A stretch of DNA of 21,757 nucleotides from an uncultured Clostridia bacterium (GTDB lineage: Bacteria > Bacillota > Clostridia > Christensenellales > Aristaeellaceae). Shown here one piece after another: positions 7,002 to 14,895 of this stretch. Numbering within the stretch: the first letter of the stretch is position 1; the number at the start of each line of letters is the position of its first letter. Location of the stretch: the NCBI GenBank assembly GCA_937907055.1, contig CALCTW010000082.1, forward strand, positions 1-21,757. The letters are read 5' to 3'. The notes below the pieces were generated by a model, which saw nothing but the letters and a program-made list of their open reading frames with translations, did no database searches and was not told where the DNA came from. A program made the translations under genes and the position numbers.

Positions 7002-7925
7002 TCAATCACATTGTGTCAGTTCTTCTTCTGTCGCCGCGCGAACGACCGGGCCGGACGCGGTATTGAACACCGCCATCAGGCGCGTGCCGTCTTCACCGCC
7101 CACCACGAAGGGGAATACCGGCAGCGTGGTCGCGGCGCCGAAATTGCCTTCCGGGTCCATCGCGATCACGCTGATGCTGCCCTCCTGCCCGTCCAGCTCC
7201 AGCATTCTTTCATTCAGGGCATTCAGCGCTTCCTCCGCGGCCTGCTGCGCCGAAGCGCCGTGCCGCATCAGGCTGACGATCTCATGAGAAAGACAGCCGC
7301 GCATGATATCCTCGCCAAGGCCGGTCGCGGCCGCCGCGCCAAAGCGGCTGTCACAGTAAAAGCCGCTGCCGATGACAGGGCTGTCACCCACGCGGCCGGG
7401 CTCCTTCAGAAAAAGCCCGCTGGTGGACACACCGCTCACCATATGCCCGTCACGCACACCCAGCACGCACACCGTATCGTGTCCGCGGTAGGCAGTCAGC
7501 GGCTCGGTCTCCCTACGTTCCTTCAGGGCCTGACGCCAGCGCTCCTGCGAAGCCGCTGTGCGCATGTCCTTCATTTCAAGGCCGATCTCCCGCGCAAATT
7601 TCTCCGCGCCCTGCCCGGCCAGCACGCAATTGGTCTGCCGGCCGCAAAGCGCCTTCGCCGCCAGGATGGGGCTCGCGATGTTTTCCGCGCTCATGGTGCA
7701 GCCATAGCGCAGCCGGTCGCCGTCCATATAGGCGCTGTCCGTATACACATGTCCGTCCAGCGCGGGCAATCCGCCGTAGCCCACCGAAACAAAGCCCGGT
7801 TCATCCTCCACCGCGCGGATCACCTGCACCACGCCGTCACCGGCAGACGCGCCCTGCCGCATCAGCCGCACGGCCTCCGGCATGCCCTTCATGCACATTT
7901 TCCATGTCCCGATCATTCTGAACAT
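7002..7925 (-). CDS. N4-(beta-N-acetylglucosaminyl)-L-asparaginase-type Ntn hydrolase (peptidase family T2)
   Basis: 307 aa from the ATG at 7925 (GGAGG 10 bp upstream; the open frame further upstream is not coding-like and overlaps cutC). It follows the aspartylglucosaminidase pattern: MIGTWKM near the start, a conserved GRQTNCVLAGQGAEKFA region, then the autoprocessing site GHD|TVCVLG with Thr151 as the nucleophile exposed after self-cleavage. After it comes the beta-subunit signature STSGLFLKEPGRVGDSPVIGSGFY. The alpha and beta chains would be about 150 and 157 aa. The enzyme cleaves GlcNAc-Asn linkages or, in relatives, isoaspartyl peptides. There is no signal peptide, so it is cytoplasmic. 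Its place behind an alpha-L-fucosidase fits breakdown of glycosyl-asparagine from N-glycoproteins. The match is better to the glycosylasparaginase branch than to plant-type IaaA, but substrate is not proven. Confidence 0.85.
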   Translation of the reverse strand: MFRMIGTWKMCMKGMPEAVRLMRQGASAGDGVVQVIRAVEDEPGFVSVGYGGLPALDGHVYTDSAYMDGDRLRYGCTMSAENIASPILAAKALCGRQTNCVLAGQGAEKFAREIGLEMKDMRTAASQERWRQALKERRETEPLTAYRGHDTVCVLGVRDGHMVSGVSTSGLFLKEPGRVGDSPVIGSGFYCDSRFGAAAATGLGEDIMRGCLSHEIVSLMRHGASAQQAAEEALNALNERMLELDGQEGSISVIAMDPEGNFGAATTLPVFPFVVGGEDGTRLMAVFNTASGPVVRAATEEELTQCD

Positions 7926-7968
7926 GTTATCTTTCCTCCGCAAAGCCCGTTCATCAGCAGGCTGTCCT

Positions 7969-8712
7969 TCAGTCCAGCATATTCCGCAGTCTGCGGAAAT
8001 AATCCGCGTCCGTGACCGGCACGATCTCCTCCTCCGGCAGTTCTCCCCTGAAGGAGATGCCCCGGTCGTTCCGCGTGGTTTCGTCACGCGTCATCGTATG
8101 CCCCCCGGAAAGGTGGATCTGATCACATCCGGTCAAGCGGATCACCTCCGCGGCATTTTCAGCGCGGATCCCGCAGCCGGGCAGGATCGTGATCCGTCCT
8201 CCTGCCGCCTCGCGCATCTGCCGGATCGTTTCCGCCCCCTCAAGGGCCGTCCTGCTTTGTCCGCTCGTCAGCACACGGGGGATCCCGATCCGGATCAGTT
8301 CCTCCAGCGCGCTTCGCCAGTCCGGCAGCACATCCATCGCGCGGTGGAAGACCACCGGCTTTCCGTCCGCCGCGTCCGTCACGCGCTTCATGCGCTCCGT
8401 GTCCACGGTCTGATCCGCCCTCAGGCAGCCGCATACAAAGCCGTCCGCCCCGGCGCGGAGCAGCGCGCGCGTATCCCGGAGCATGCATTCAAATTCAGGC
8501 TCGCTGTAATAAAATCCGCCCCCGCGCGGGCGCAGCATGCACAGCACCGGGATGCTGACATGGTTTTTGACCGTCTCCAGCATCCCCGCGGAGGGGGTCA
8601 GCCCGCCCCACGCGAGGCTGCTGTTCAGTTCGATCCGGTCCGCGCCGCCCTTTTCCGCCATCAGCGCGTCCTCCGCGCTGCCGCAGCAGGCTTCGATCAG
8701 TATATGAGACAT
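7969..8712 (-). CDS. cutC: CutC family protein (TIM barrel)
   Basis: 247 aa, colinear with the family: IEACCGSAEDALMAEKGG then ADRIELNSSLAWGGLTPSAG, the LRPRGGGFYYSEPEF motif (RPRGG 61-65), FHRAMD, and GIPRVLTSGQSRTALEGAE. It is a cytoplasmic TIM-barrel protein. The family is named for copper homeostasis in E. coli, but a direct copper role is disputed. Here it sits between glycosidases, with gaps of 48 bp upstream and 43 bp downstream and no copper genes nearby, so a carbohydrate-related role is at least as plausible. That is inference from context. Confidence 0.92.
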   Translation of the reverse strand: MSHILIEACCGSAEDALMAEKGGADRIELNSSLAWGGLTPSAGMLETVKNHVSIPVLCMLRPRGGGFYYSEPEFECMLRDTRALLRAGADGFVCGCLRADQTVDTERMKRVTDAADGKPVVFHRAMDVLPDWRSALEELIRIGIPRVLTSGQSRTALEGAETIRQMREAAGGRITILPGCGIRAENAAEVIRLTGCDQIHLSGGHTMTRDETTRNDRGISFRGELPEEEIVPVTDADYFRRLRNMLD

Positions 8713-8760
8713 GGCTTCTCCGTTTTTCGTTCTATCACAGAATAATGGCTTCTTCGCCGC

Positions 8761-10080
8761 TCATTTCAGGAATAATTCGATCACAGGCACAAGGCAGTCC
8801 GGCTTTCTTACCGGCAGACGGATGCACAGCGAATCCGCCCCCGCGCGGGAGCCTTCATCCAGGCAGTCCTTTTCGCCCTCCATCATCTTCAGCTCGCTCG
8901 CGTCCTGCAGCAGCTGGGCATAGCTTACCTTTCCGCGCATGCCCCGCATCTCCAGCCATTCAAAGGGATAGGTGAACAGATGCACATACAGCCTTTTGCC
9001 GTCCGCGCTCTGGGTCAGCACGCAGCCCTCGGGGCAGGCATAAGCGGCATCCGCCTGTGTACAGCCATAGATGCTGCGGCTGTTGTATTTCATCCATCCG
9101 GCCAGCGCCTGCAGGGCGTTCCCGGCCCGCCGATCGATATATCCGCGCGCGGTCGGCCCCACATTCATGATCAGGTTGCCGCCCAGCGACACAGTTTTGA
9201 TCAGCATCTGCACCAGCATTTCGGGCGATTTCCAGCTGCTTTCATCCCGGTGATAGCCCCAGCTGCCGCTGAAGGTCTGACAGGCCTCCCACGGCACTCT
9301 TTCCCCGGTCACGGGGTGGCGCGGCCATTCAGAGGGCTGATACTGCTCCGGTGTCCAGATATCCTGATCGATCCCGGTGCGGTTATTGATGATCACGCCC
9401 GGCATCAGGCGGCGCGAAAGGGCGATCAGCTCCTCCGCCTCCCAGTCCGCCGCGCCCTTGCCGCGCAGCCACGGCTTGTCCTCCGGGCACTGCCAGGGAT
9501 AAGAAAAATCATACCACAGAATGTCGATCCGCCCGTAATTCGTCAGCAGCTCGGTCACCTGATCACGCATATACCGCGCGTAGATCTTCATATCGCGCTT
9601 CGCGTTCATCCGGCGGATCTCCGCCTCCGGCAGCTCCCGCAGGGGATGCATGCCGTCGATGGGAAAGTGCGGATGATGCCAGTCCAGCAGCGAATAGTAA
9701 AAGCCCACCTTCAGCCCCTCGGCGCGGAAGGCTTCCACGTATTCGCGCAGCAGATCCCGTCCCGCCGGGGTGTTGGTGCTCTTATAATCCGTATACTGAC
9801 TGTCAAACAGGCAGAAGCCCTCATGATGCTTGGCGGTCATCACCGCGTACTTCATCCCGGCGGCCTTCGCCATGCGCGCCCATTCCCGCGGGTCATACAG
9901 ATCGGGCTCAAACCGATCAAAATACTTCTGATACTGTTCGTCGGTCATGCGCTCATGATTCTTCAGCCATTCATGGCGCGCGCCCAGCGCGTACAGGCCC
10001 CAGTGGATAAACATCCCGAAGCGGTCCCGCGTGAACCACGCGGTATCGCCGGGCGTTTTCCGGATGCAGTCGTTCGTCAT
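8761..10080 (-). CDS. Alpha-L-fucosidase, glycoside hydrolase family 29
   Basis: 439 aa. GH29 features in order: WFTRDRFGMFIHWGLYALG (residues 15-33), MKYAVMTAKHHEGFCLFDS (76-94, with the His-His pair), GFYYSLLDWHHP, and IDILWYDFSYPW, where Asp191 aligns with the catalytic nucleophile. A later stretch, GGNLIMNVGPTARG, is also diagnostic. The catalytic barrel ends near residue 340 and a short C-terminal beta domain follows. There is no signal peptide, so it acts on imported fucosides. The acid/base residue is poorly conserved in this family and was not assigned. It starts 45 bp after the GH9 stop and is followed by cutC. Linkage specificity cannot be read from sequence. Confidence 0.92.
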   Translation of the reverse strand: MTNDCIRKTPGDTAWFTRDRFGMFIHWGLYALGARHEWLKNHERMTDEQYQKYFDRFEPDLYDPREWARMAKAAGMKYAVMTAKHHEGFCLFDSQYTDYKSTNTPAGRDLLREYVEAFRAEGLKVGFYYSLLDWHHPHFPIDGMHPLRELPEAEIRRMNAKRDMKIYARYMRDQVTELLTNYGRIDILWYDFSYPWQCPEDKPWLRGKGAADWEAEELIALSRRLMPGVIINNRTGIDQDIWTPEQYQPSEWPRHPVTGERVPWEACQTFSGSWGYHRDESSWKSPEMLVQMLIKTVSLGGNLIMNVGPTARGYIDRRAGNALQALAGWMKYNSRSIYGCTQADAAYACPEGCVLTQSADGKRLYVHLFTYPFEWLEMRGMRGKVSYAQLLQDASELKMMEGEKDCLDEGSRAGADSLCIRLPVRKPDCLVPVIELFLK

Positions 10081-10125
10081 GGTCGCCCTCCTGTTCCGGG
10101 CAGACCGTCCGCTGACGGCTGCCGT

Positions 10126-11697
10126 TTATTGCAGTTCTCCTGCCGCGTACAGCAGGCTCATCATCCATACCAGCGGCGAATTCCAGTAAATGCAGATCTC
10201 ATTGCCGGAATAGCTGGGCATCTCATCCACCCAGCACTTGCCGGCCGGCGTGCCTTCCGGCACCAGCTCGCGCATTTTGGCATCGGCGCGATGTCCGCAG
10301 GGGCCGCCCACCAGCATACCGGGCACCGCCTGCCCTCTGGCCTGACTGGGACGGTGATGCGGATGCGCGGCAGCCCTGAAGCCGTAGCCGGTCACATAGC
10401 TGTAGCCCATGGGGTTGCAGCCCAGCATATAATCCAGCATCCGCGCGGCGGCACGGATCATTTTTTCTTTGGTTTCGCCTTCCTCCAGCGCGGCGCACAG
10501 CATCAGCTGCACCCCGTCATTGGAGATATTCATATTGCTGCCCCAGGGCATAAAATCATGCAGAGCAATGCCGTAAGCGTTCCTTTCGGTGCGCGCCAGG
10601 ATCTCCCGGCCGCGCGTTTTCAGGATCGTTTCCGCCTTTTCCTTCGTCTCGTCCAGCTTCATGCAAGCCAGCAGCGCGTAGCCGCTCATTTCGCCCCAGC
10701 CAAGGCCGTAGTGGAATTCTTCATTTTCCAGATACGCCGCCGCGGCCTTCACAAAGCGCGCTTCGCCCGTCAGCACCGCCAGCTCGGCAGCCGCCCAGAA
10801 GCGTTCGTCCGCGTCGCTGCGGTCGCCGTAGCCGCCGGTGGAAATGCCCTCCGGATTGCTGAACAGGATGGGCTCATGCTTTTCAAGAAAATCCCACGCG
10901 CGGAGCGCCGCTTCCTTCATCTGCAGGGAAAGCGCGGGATGGGTCTTCCCGTAAAAACCGGCCGCCATGGCCATGCTCGCGCAGAAGTCGCCCGTCGCCG
11001 TGGTGGAAACAGGGCTCAGGAACAGGGGCTCCTTCTCCTCCTCCGGCATGATCATGGGGCAGAAACGCGCGCAGCTCACCTTGTGCCACACACCGCCGTC
11101 CGCGCGCTGCATCTTCAGCATCCACTTCAGCTCCCACAGGATCTCCTCGCGGATCTCCGTCAGCTTCATGCTGCCGAATACCCCGGGGCAGGCCTCATAC
11201 GCCAGCATCAGATCGACTGCCGATTTGGCGCCGGGCACGATGTAGCGGCCGTAATCACCGGCGTCGTGCCAGCCGCCGCTCACCTCGTGCTGTTCCTCCG
11301 TGCCCCACACCGTGGCCGGGCCCGTATGACACGCCGGATGCGCGAAAATACCGGCCTTTTCCGCTTCAAGGTCGCAGCCGCAGCGGGCGTAATAGAACAT
11401 ATCATTCAGCGCGGCAAAACACGCGCGGTAGGGATCATCCCCGATGCGGATCTCCTCGCTCTCTTCCCCTTCGCACTGCAGCCGGTAGCAGCCGGACGCG
11501 GTCACCGCGCTCAGATCCGCCGCCCACACGATGTCGCCCCATGTTTCACCGGGATATTTCGTGACCGGCACCCCGATCTCCTGCCCGGAAATCGTTTCGC
11601 GAAGCACCGCGTTCACGTTTTCCGTCTGTACACCGGTCATCAGCACACGCTTCTCCCCCTTGCGGGTAAATCCCAGCTGATCAAAGAAAAATTGCAT
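10126..11697 (-). CDS. Glycoside hydrolase family 9 enzyme with N-terminal Ig-like domain, cytoplasmic
   Basis: 523 aa. An N-terminal CelD-type Ig-like domain (about 1-85) precedes the GH9 (alpha/alpha)6 barrel. Catalytic marks are visible: SGGWHDAGDYGRYIVPG with Asp145/Asp148, the His motif AAHPHHRPS (His445, 447, 448) and the acid Glu500 in SYSGNEICIYWNSP. No signal peptide, dockerin or carbohydrate-binding module is present, so this is not a classical secreted cellulase. Cytoplasmic GH9 enzymes of this build include cellodextrinases, beta-glucosidases and exo-beta-glucosaminidases. The last would suit the fucosidase/glycosylasparaginase neighbours, but this is inference. The start is supported by AAGGAGG about 10 bp upstream. 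It is the first gene of the leftward operon. Confidence 0.92.
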   Translation of the reverse strand: MQFFFDQLGFTRKGEKRVLMTGVQTENVNAVLRETISGQEIGVPVTKYPGETWGDIVWAADLSAVTASGCYRLQCEGEESEEIRIGDDPYRACFAALNDMFYYARCGCDLEAEKAGIFAHPACHTGPATVWGTEEQHEVSGGWHDAGDYGRYIVPGAKSAVDLMLAYEACPGVFGSMKLTEIREEILWELKWMLKMQRADGGVWHKVSCARFCPMIMPEEEKEPLFLSPVSTTATGDFCASMAMAAGFYGKTHPALSLQMKEAALRAWDFLEKHEPILFSNPEGISTGGYGDRSDADERFWAAAELAVLTGEARFVKAAAAYLENEEFHYGLGWGEMSGYALLACMKLDETKEKAETILKTRGREILARTERNAYGIALHDFMPWGSNMNISNDGVQLMLCAALEEGETKEKMIRAAARMLDYMLGCNPMGYSYVTGYGFRAAAHPHHRPSQARGQAVPGMLVGGPCGHRADAKMRELVPEGTPAGKCWVDEMPSYSGNEICIYWNSPLVWMMSLLYAAGELQ

Positions 11698-11719
11698 TTA
11701 TTCCATCCTCCTTCAGGTC

Positions 11720-11752
11720 AACGATCGTTCATAATTCCTGCAAAGTATAGCA
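11720..11752 (-). promoter_or_regulatory. Promoter of the glycan operon, with nearby palindrome
   Basis: On the minus strand TGC-TATACT (11752-11744) is an extended -10 about 45 bp before the GH9 start; no good -35 is present. A perfect 10-bp palindrome, AACGATCGTT (11720-11729), lies just downstream of the predicted transcription start and could be an operator for a local regulator. No regulator gene adjoins. Confidence 0.45.
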
Positions 11753-11853
11753 TACCGCATTTTTGCGCGGAAGGGGGCAGATCGGTTTATTCAATTATTC
11801 ATCCGTTTTATTCCATCGCGAAGCGATCTCTCCTCCCTGTAAGACCCCTCTGA

Positions 11854-11871
11854 CCGAAACCCTTGTTTCGG
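11854..11871. promoter_or_regulatory. Inverted repeat overlapping the -35 of the ECF sigma promoter
   Basis: CCGAAAC-CCTT-GTTTCGG forms a perfect 7-bp stem whose right arm overlaps the predicted -35 hexamer (11863-11868). It is not followed by a T-run on the plus strand, so a protein-binding site is more likely than a terminator. Confidence 0.4.
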
Positions 11872-11891
11872 CATGATGCAAATGCTATAAT
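11863..11891 (+). promoter_or_regulatory. Promoter of the ECF sigma / anti-sigma operon
   Basis: TTGTTT (11863-11868) and TATAAT (11886-11891) are separated by 17 bp, with an extended TGC before the -10. This is a housekeeping-type promoter, not an ECF-type one, about 80 nt before the TTG start. Confidence 0.65.
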
Positions 11892-11976
11892 AGCGATCAG
11901 ACTCCCAATTTTTATATTTTCTTTTGTAACAGATCCACTCAAATCATCCACTAATACGTTGAAGGGAGGTAGTGAG

Positions 11977-12465
11977 TTGAAACGATTTGAAGATGTATGC
12001 CGGGACGAGTATACTGCCGTGCAGCAATATCTGACAAGACTTTGCGGTGATGCCGCGCTGGGCAAAGAATTGACACAGGAAACATTCTATCAGGCACAGC
12101 GCAGCTGGAAACGCTTCTCCGGTGAAAGCAGCACACTTACATGGTTGTGCGGTATCGGAAAACATGTCTATTGGCATACACTGAAAAAGAGCGATCCGCC
12201 TATGGGTCAGCTTGTCGATATTCCCACTCCGGACTTCACCGATCAGTTGGTGGAGAAGGATCGAACCATGAATGCTTACCATATACTGCATTCACTCCCG
12301 GAACCATATCGGGAAGTATTCACAATGAGAACCTTCTGTAATCTGAATCATGCGCAGATCGCTGAGTTGTTCGGAAAAAGCGAGAATTGGGCACGCGTCA
12401 CCTACCATCGCGCCCGAATCATGCTCCAGGATGCCCTAAAGGAGGAACGAAATAATGAAGATTGA
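11977..12465 (+). CDS. ECF-type RNA polymerase sigma factor
   Basis: 162 aa. The start is a TTG at 11977, fixed by GGGAGG 7 bp upstream. The frame is open from 11863, but that includes the promoter. Region 2 spans about residues 10-70 (YLTRLCGDAALGKELTQETF, then STLTWLCGIGKHVYWHTLKK) and region 4 about 105-155 (LHSLPEPYREVFTMRTFCNL, AQIAELFGKSENWARVTYHR). There is no region 3 or C-terminal extension, as expected for the ECF group. It overlaps the next gene by 11 bp, a zinc-finger anti-sigma factor that should hold it inactive at the membrane. Target promoters were not identified. Confidence 0.92.
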   Translation: MKRFEDVCRDEYTAVQQYLTRLCGDAALGKELTQETFYQAQRSWKRFSGESSTLTWLCGIGKHVYWHTLKKSDPPMGQLVDIPTPDFTDQLVEKDRTMNAYHILHSLPEPYREVFTMRTFCNLNHAQIAELFGKSENWARVTYHRARIMLQDALKEERNNED

Positions 12466-13288
12466 TTGTGATGTTGCACGGGATCTGATGCCACTGGTGA
12501 TTGATGAAGTCGCCAGTAAAAGCAGTGTCAATCTGATCAATAAACATATATCCGAATGTAAGGAATGCAACACCTATTGGTTCGGAATGAGCCGTGAACT
12601 GCCTGAGACAAAGAAATCGGCAGAAACCGGGCGAATGCTTCATCAACTCCGAAAAGTACAGAAAATGCGGGTTCTGATGATCACATTCATTGGATTGATC
12701 ATCGGCTGTCTTCTGGTTTGGGGAGGATTGTCCATTAAGGAAAAACTGCAGAAAGAACCCACTGTCCCTGCCGATCTTCAATGCTACGATTACCGGCTGG
12801 TCAAATTGGATAATGAACATGTTGCCGTCCTCGAAGTAATAAACAATGAACTCCCCTATGCCATTTCACGATGGTGTGTTGATTATGTAACAGAGGGAGA
12901 AACAAGTATATGCTATCTTTCCATGCAATTGCCATTGCTCAAAGGGGGGTTGAGTCATACTCCTGAAGTACTTTATTGGCAAACATGGTCTGTCAGAGAT
13001 GGACAAATTGTTGTACCGTTCCACGAGAATCCAGTGACCGAGATCCGCAAAGGAACTCCAACCAACTATCAGATTCTGTGGACAATGGAAGACACGATTC
13101 CGGATGCTTCTCCGGAGTTCCTGCAATATATAATGCTATGCAATGAGTGGTATTCACTCGAAACCATCGTTGTCGATGGTGCTAATCAATTTGCTGATCA
13201 AAATGCAGCATGGCAACTCCAAACTGAAATGAGGCTTCTCACAAATACCGTCCCTGAACTCCAGTTATACCCATACAGTACAAAGTAA
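12455..13288 (+). CDS. Zinc-finger (ZAS-type) membrane anti-sigma factor
   Basis: 277 aa. The N-terminal cytoplasmic domain has the anti-sigma zinc-finger pattern: Cys5, then His31-x3-Cys35-x2-Cys38 (NKHISECKEC). A single transmembrane helix is at about 72-91, and an extracellular domain of roughly 185 residues follows with no family I recognise. It is expected to bind the ECF sigma factor encoded just upstream and release it on an outside signal. The ATG has AAAGGAGG 8-9 bp upstream, inside the sigma gene. A terminator follows. The extracellular part is rich in aromatic residues (YWQTWSVRDG) and could be the sensor. Confidence 0.87.
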   Translation: MKIDCDVARDLMPLVIDEVASKSSVNLINKHISECKECNTYWFGMSRELPETKKSAETGRMLHQLRKVQKMRVLMITFIGLIIGCLLVWGGLSIKEKLQKEPTVPADLQCYDYRLVKLDNEHVAVLEVINNELPYAISRWCVDYVTEGETSICYLSMQLPLLKGGLSHTPEVLYWQTWSVRDGQIVVPFHENPVTEIRKGTPTNYQILWTMEDTIPDASPEFLQYIMLCNEWYSLETIVVDGANQFADQNAAWQLQTEMRLLTNTVPELQLYPYSTK

Positions 13289-13316
13289 CATCCCTTTCGC
13301 TTTACAACTCATGTTC

Positions 13317-13350
13317 AAGATCGTTCCACATGATATGGAACGATCTTTTT
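13317..13350 (+). terminator. Rho-independent terminator of the sigma/anti-sigma operon
   Basis: The 12-bp stem AAGATCGTTCCA / TGGAACGATCTT has a 7-nt loop and ends in five T. No gene or other structure was seen between here and the opposing terminator at 13489. Confidence 0.9.
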
Positions 13351-13488
13351 CGAGGATGGCATCTCCATGATACAATCTGCGCTATGTCATCCAATATGAT
13401 AAACACAGGTATGATTCCCATTACTTCACAATGCCGGTCTGATGCCAACAAATAAATAAAGAATCGTATTTTTACAAAAAATCAGAAG

Positions 13489-13516
13489 AAAAAACCAAGG
13501 AGGTCACCCTCCTTGG
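13489..13516 (-). terminator. Rho-independent terminator of the CotH / sigma / DUF4367 run
   Basis: In minus-strand direction the 9-bp stem CCAAGGAGG / CCTCCTTGG with a 4-nt loop is followed by TTTTTT. It lies 50 bp after the stop of the DUF4367 gene. Confidence 0.9.
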
Positions 13517-13566
13517 CAAAAGTATATTCATTCCCACCAACATATGTGCTTCGATACATGTCACCT

Positions 13567-14310
13567 TTATCGCACAATAACACGCCTTACCGAAGAAGCG
13601 ATCTCCATCATTTCTGCACGTGAAATACCAAGTGCACTGATAACATAATACCGATCCTCTAAATCAATGACGATCGTACAACTGTATTGCTCAGCAAATT
13701 GCGTCTTTTCAAAAATGTAAGTCGGATGACCATTGATGATTGTTGAACTGACCTCAGCACCATCTGTATCAATCCAGGCGATCTTCTGCGGCAGGTTTTC
13801 TTCTATGATTAGCATACGCCGATTCTGATCCCACATTTCCAGGGAAGTCCCGGTATTGTCCGTAAGTGCCGCAGGTCGGAATCCTTCAGGAACACTTGAC
13901 GGATAATAGCCGCCCATCCAGTACGATGGCACATAAAATGCCGCCTCCTCATCAATGATCATCTGAACCGTTGTACCCTTGTTGGCTGGCTGCATCAACA
14001 GGCGGTACACATTGGAGCGCACCCATTCACTGTTGGCAGCTGCCACCGTAACAGAGATTGTCAGCAGAACAATCAAACAGGCGGCAGCATCAGCCGCGAT
14101 TCGCAAAATTCGCAGTGCCCCTCGGTCATCACGGTTGGCACGTTTCTGACTCTTTTGAAATTGACGCCAGATTTGTTCTTTGTGTTCGTATGACACAGTC
14201 GGAAGATCATGATCGGCAACCCGGATCATTGCGTCGATCTCTTCGTCTTCTTCCTGCCCCAGGGCTATTTCTGTAAGTATGTTGATATACTTTTCATCTT
14301 TATCATTCAT
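13567..14310 (-). CDS. DUF4367-type membrane anti-sigma-like protein
   Basis: 247 aa. The N-terminal cytoplasmic part (1-65) is acidic and then basic, one transmembrane helix lies at about 68-91 (AADAAACLIVLLTISVTVAA), and the extracellular part (about 110-247) matches the DUF4367 pattern of clostridial ECF-associated proteins (IDEEAAFYVPSYWMGGYYPS, WIDTDGAEVSSTIINGHPTY). It has no zinc finger. Its ATG overlaps the stop of the sigma gene by 4 bp (14307-14310), so the pair is translationally coupled. If the upstream sigma is truncated by its in-frame TAG, this protein may have lost its partner, yet its own frame is fully intact. Confidence 0.82.
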   Translation of the reverse strand: MNDKDEKYINILTEIALGQEEDEEIDAMIRVADHDLPTVSYEHKEQIWRQFQKSQKRANRDDRGALRILRIAADAAACLIVLLTISVTVAAANSEWVRSNVYRLLMQPANKGTTVQMIIDEEAAFYVPSYWMGGYYPSSVPEGFRPAALTDNTGTSLEMWDQNRRMLIIEENLPQKIAWIDTDGAEVSSTIINGHPTYIFEKTQFAEQYSCTIVIDLEDRYYVISALGISRAEMMEIASSVRRVIVR

Positions 14311-14861
14311 GGCCCGTCCTCCTTGCTGCTGAATCGGGCAGCAACTTTTTGCTTTGCCCGCCGGACATACTGTGCGACGCTTGATTCCGCGATACCCAAT
14401 ACACCGGCAATCTCCCGATCTGATGCCATGTCGATCTTTTTCATCCGCAATGCTGTTTGTTCTTTTTCCGGCAACGAGTGAATAATATCCAGCACCCGCG
14501 ATGCATCATCACGGAGAATGACAATATGTTCAGTATTTTTTGTATCCGGAATCTGTTCAAGTTTAGTTTTGTCAATATCGGCAACCACCGATGTACGCCG
14601 CTGATGATATAAACCGCGATTGATGGCTTCATGGCGAATGGCGGTGGCCAGGTATCGTTTTATTTCATCATCCGTCAGCTAATTAAGACGATTGATCCGA
14701 CGAGTCAGTTTCAAAAGAACATTCTGCACAACATCATCAGCATCATCGCTTTTCTCCACCATTCGATTGGCAATAAACAACATGAAACGATGATATTGTT
14801 CCCACAAATGTCGTAGCGCTTCCGACTGTGCATCAGTTAAGGGCTTTTCTTTTGACAACAC
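14307..14861 (-). pseudogene. ECF sigma factor gene interrupted by one in-frame TAG
   Basis: One continuous 184-codon frame reads as a complete ECF sigma factor except for a single TAG at codon 61 (14679-14681). Before it lies region 2 (LWEQYHRFMLFIANRMVEKS, DDADDVVQNVLLKLTRRINR). After it the same frame continues as LTDDEIKRYLATAIRHEAIN and on to region 4 (IIHSLPEKEQTALRMKKIDM, DREIAGVLGIAESSVAQYVR). No frameshift is needed. The start is a GTG at 14861 behind a near-perfect AAGGAGGTGA. A CAG to TAG change would explain it. A downstream ATG at codon 92 could only give a region-4-containing fragment. It could be a recent pseudogene, a suppressed stop, or a sequencing or assembly error. It lies 34 bp after the CotH gene and is coupled to the DUF4367 gene. 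Confidence 0.8.
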
Positions 14862-14895
14862 CCGGTCACCTCCTTCCGTTCTTCATTCACATGTC

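Noticed and set aside
6168..8015. A long plus-strand frame opposite the YunG-like, GNAT and asparaginase genes
   Set aside because: Same antisense effect; composition is His/Arg/Gln-rich and no domain is visible.
8980..11853. A 957-codon open frame on the plus strand opposite GH9 and GH29
   Set aside because: It is the antisense of two clearly identified enzymes. High-GC codon bias keeps the opposite strand open, and the translation is rich in His, Arg and Pro with no family pattern or ribosome binding site.
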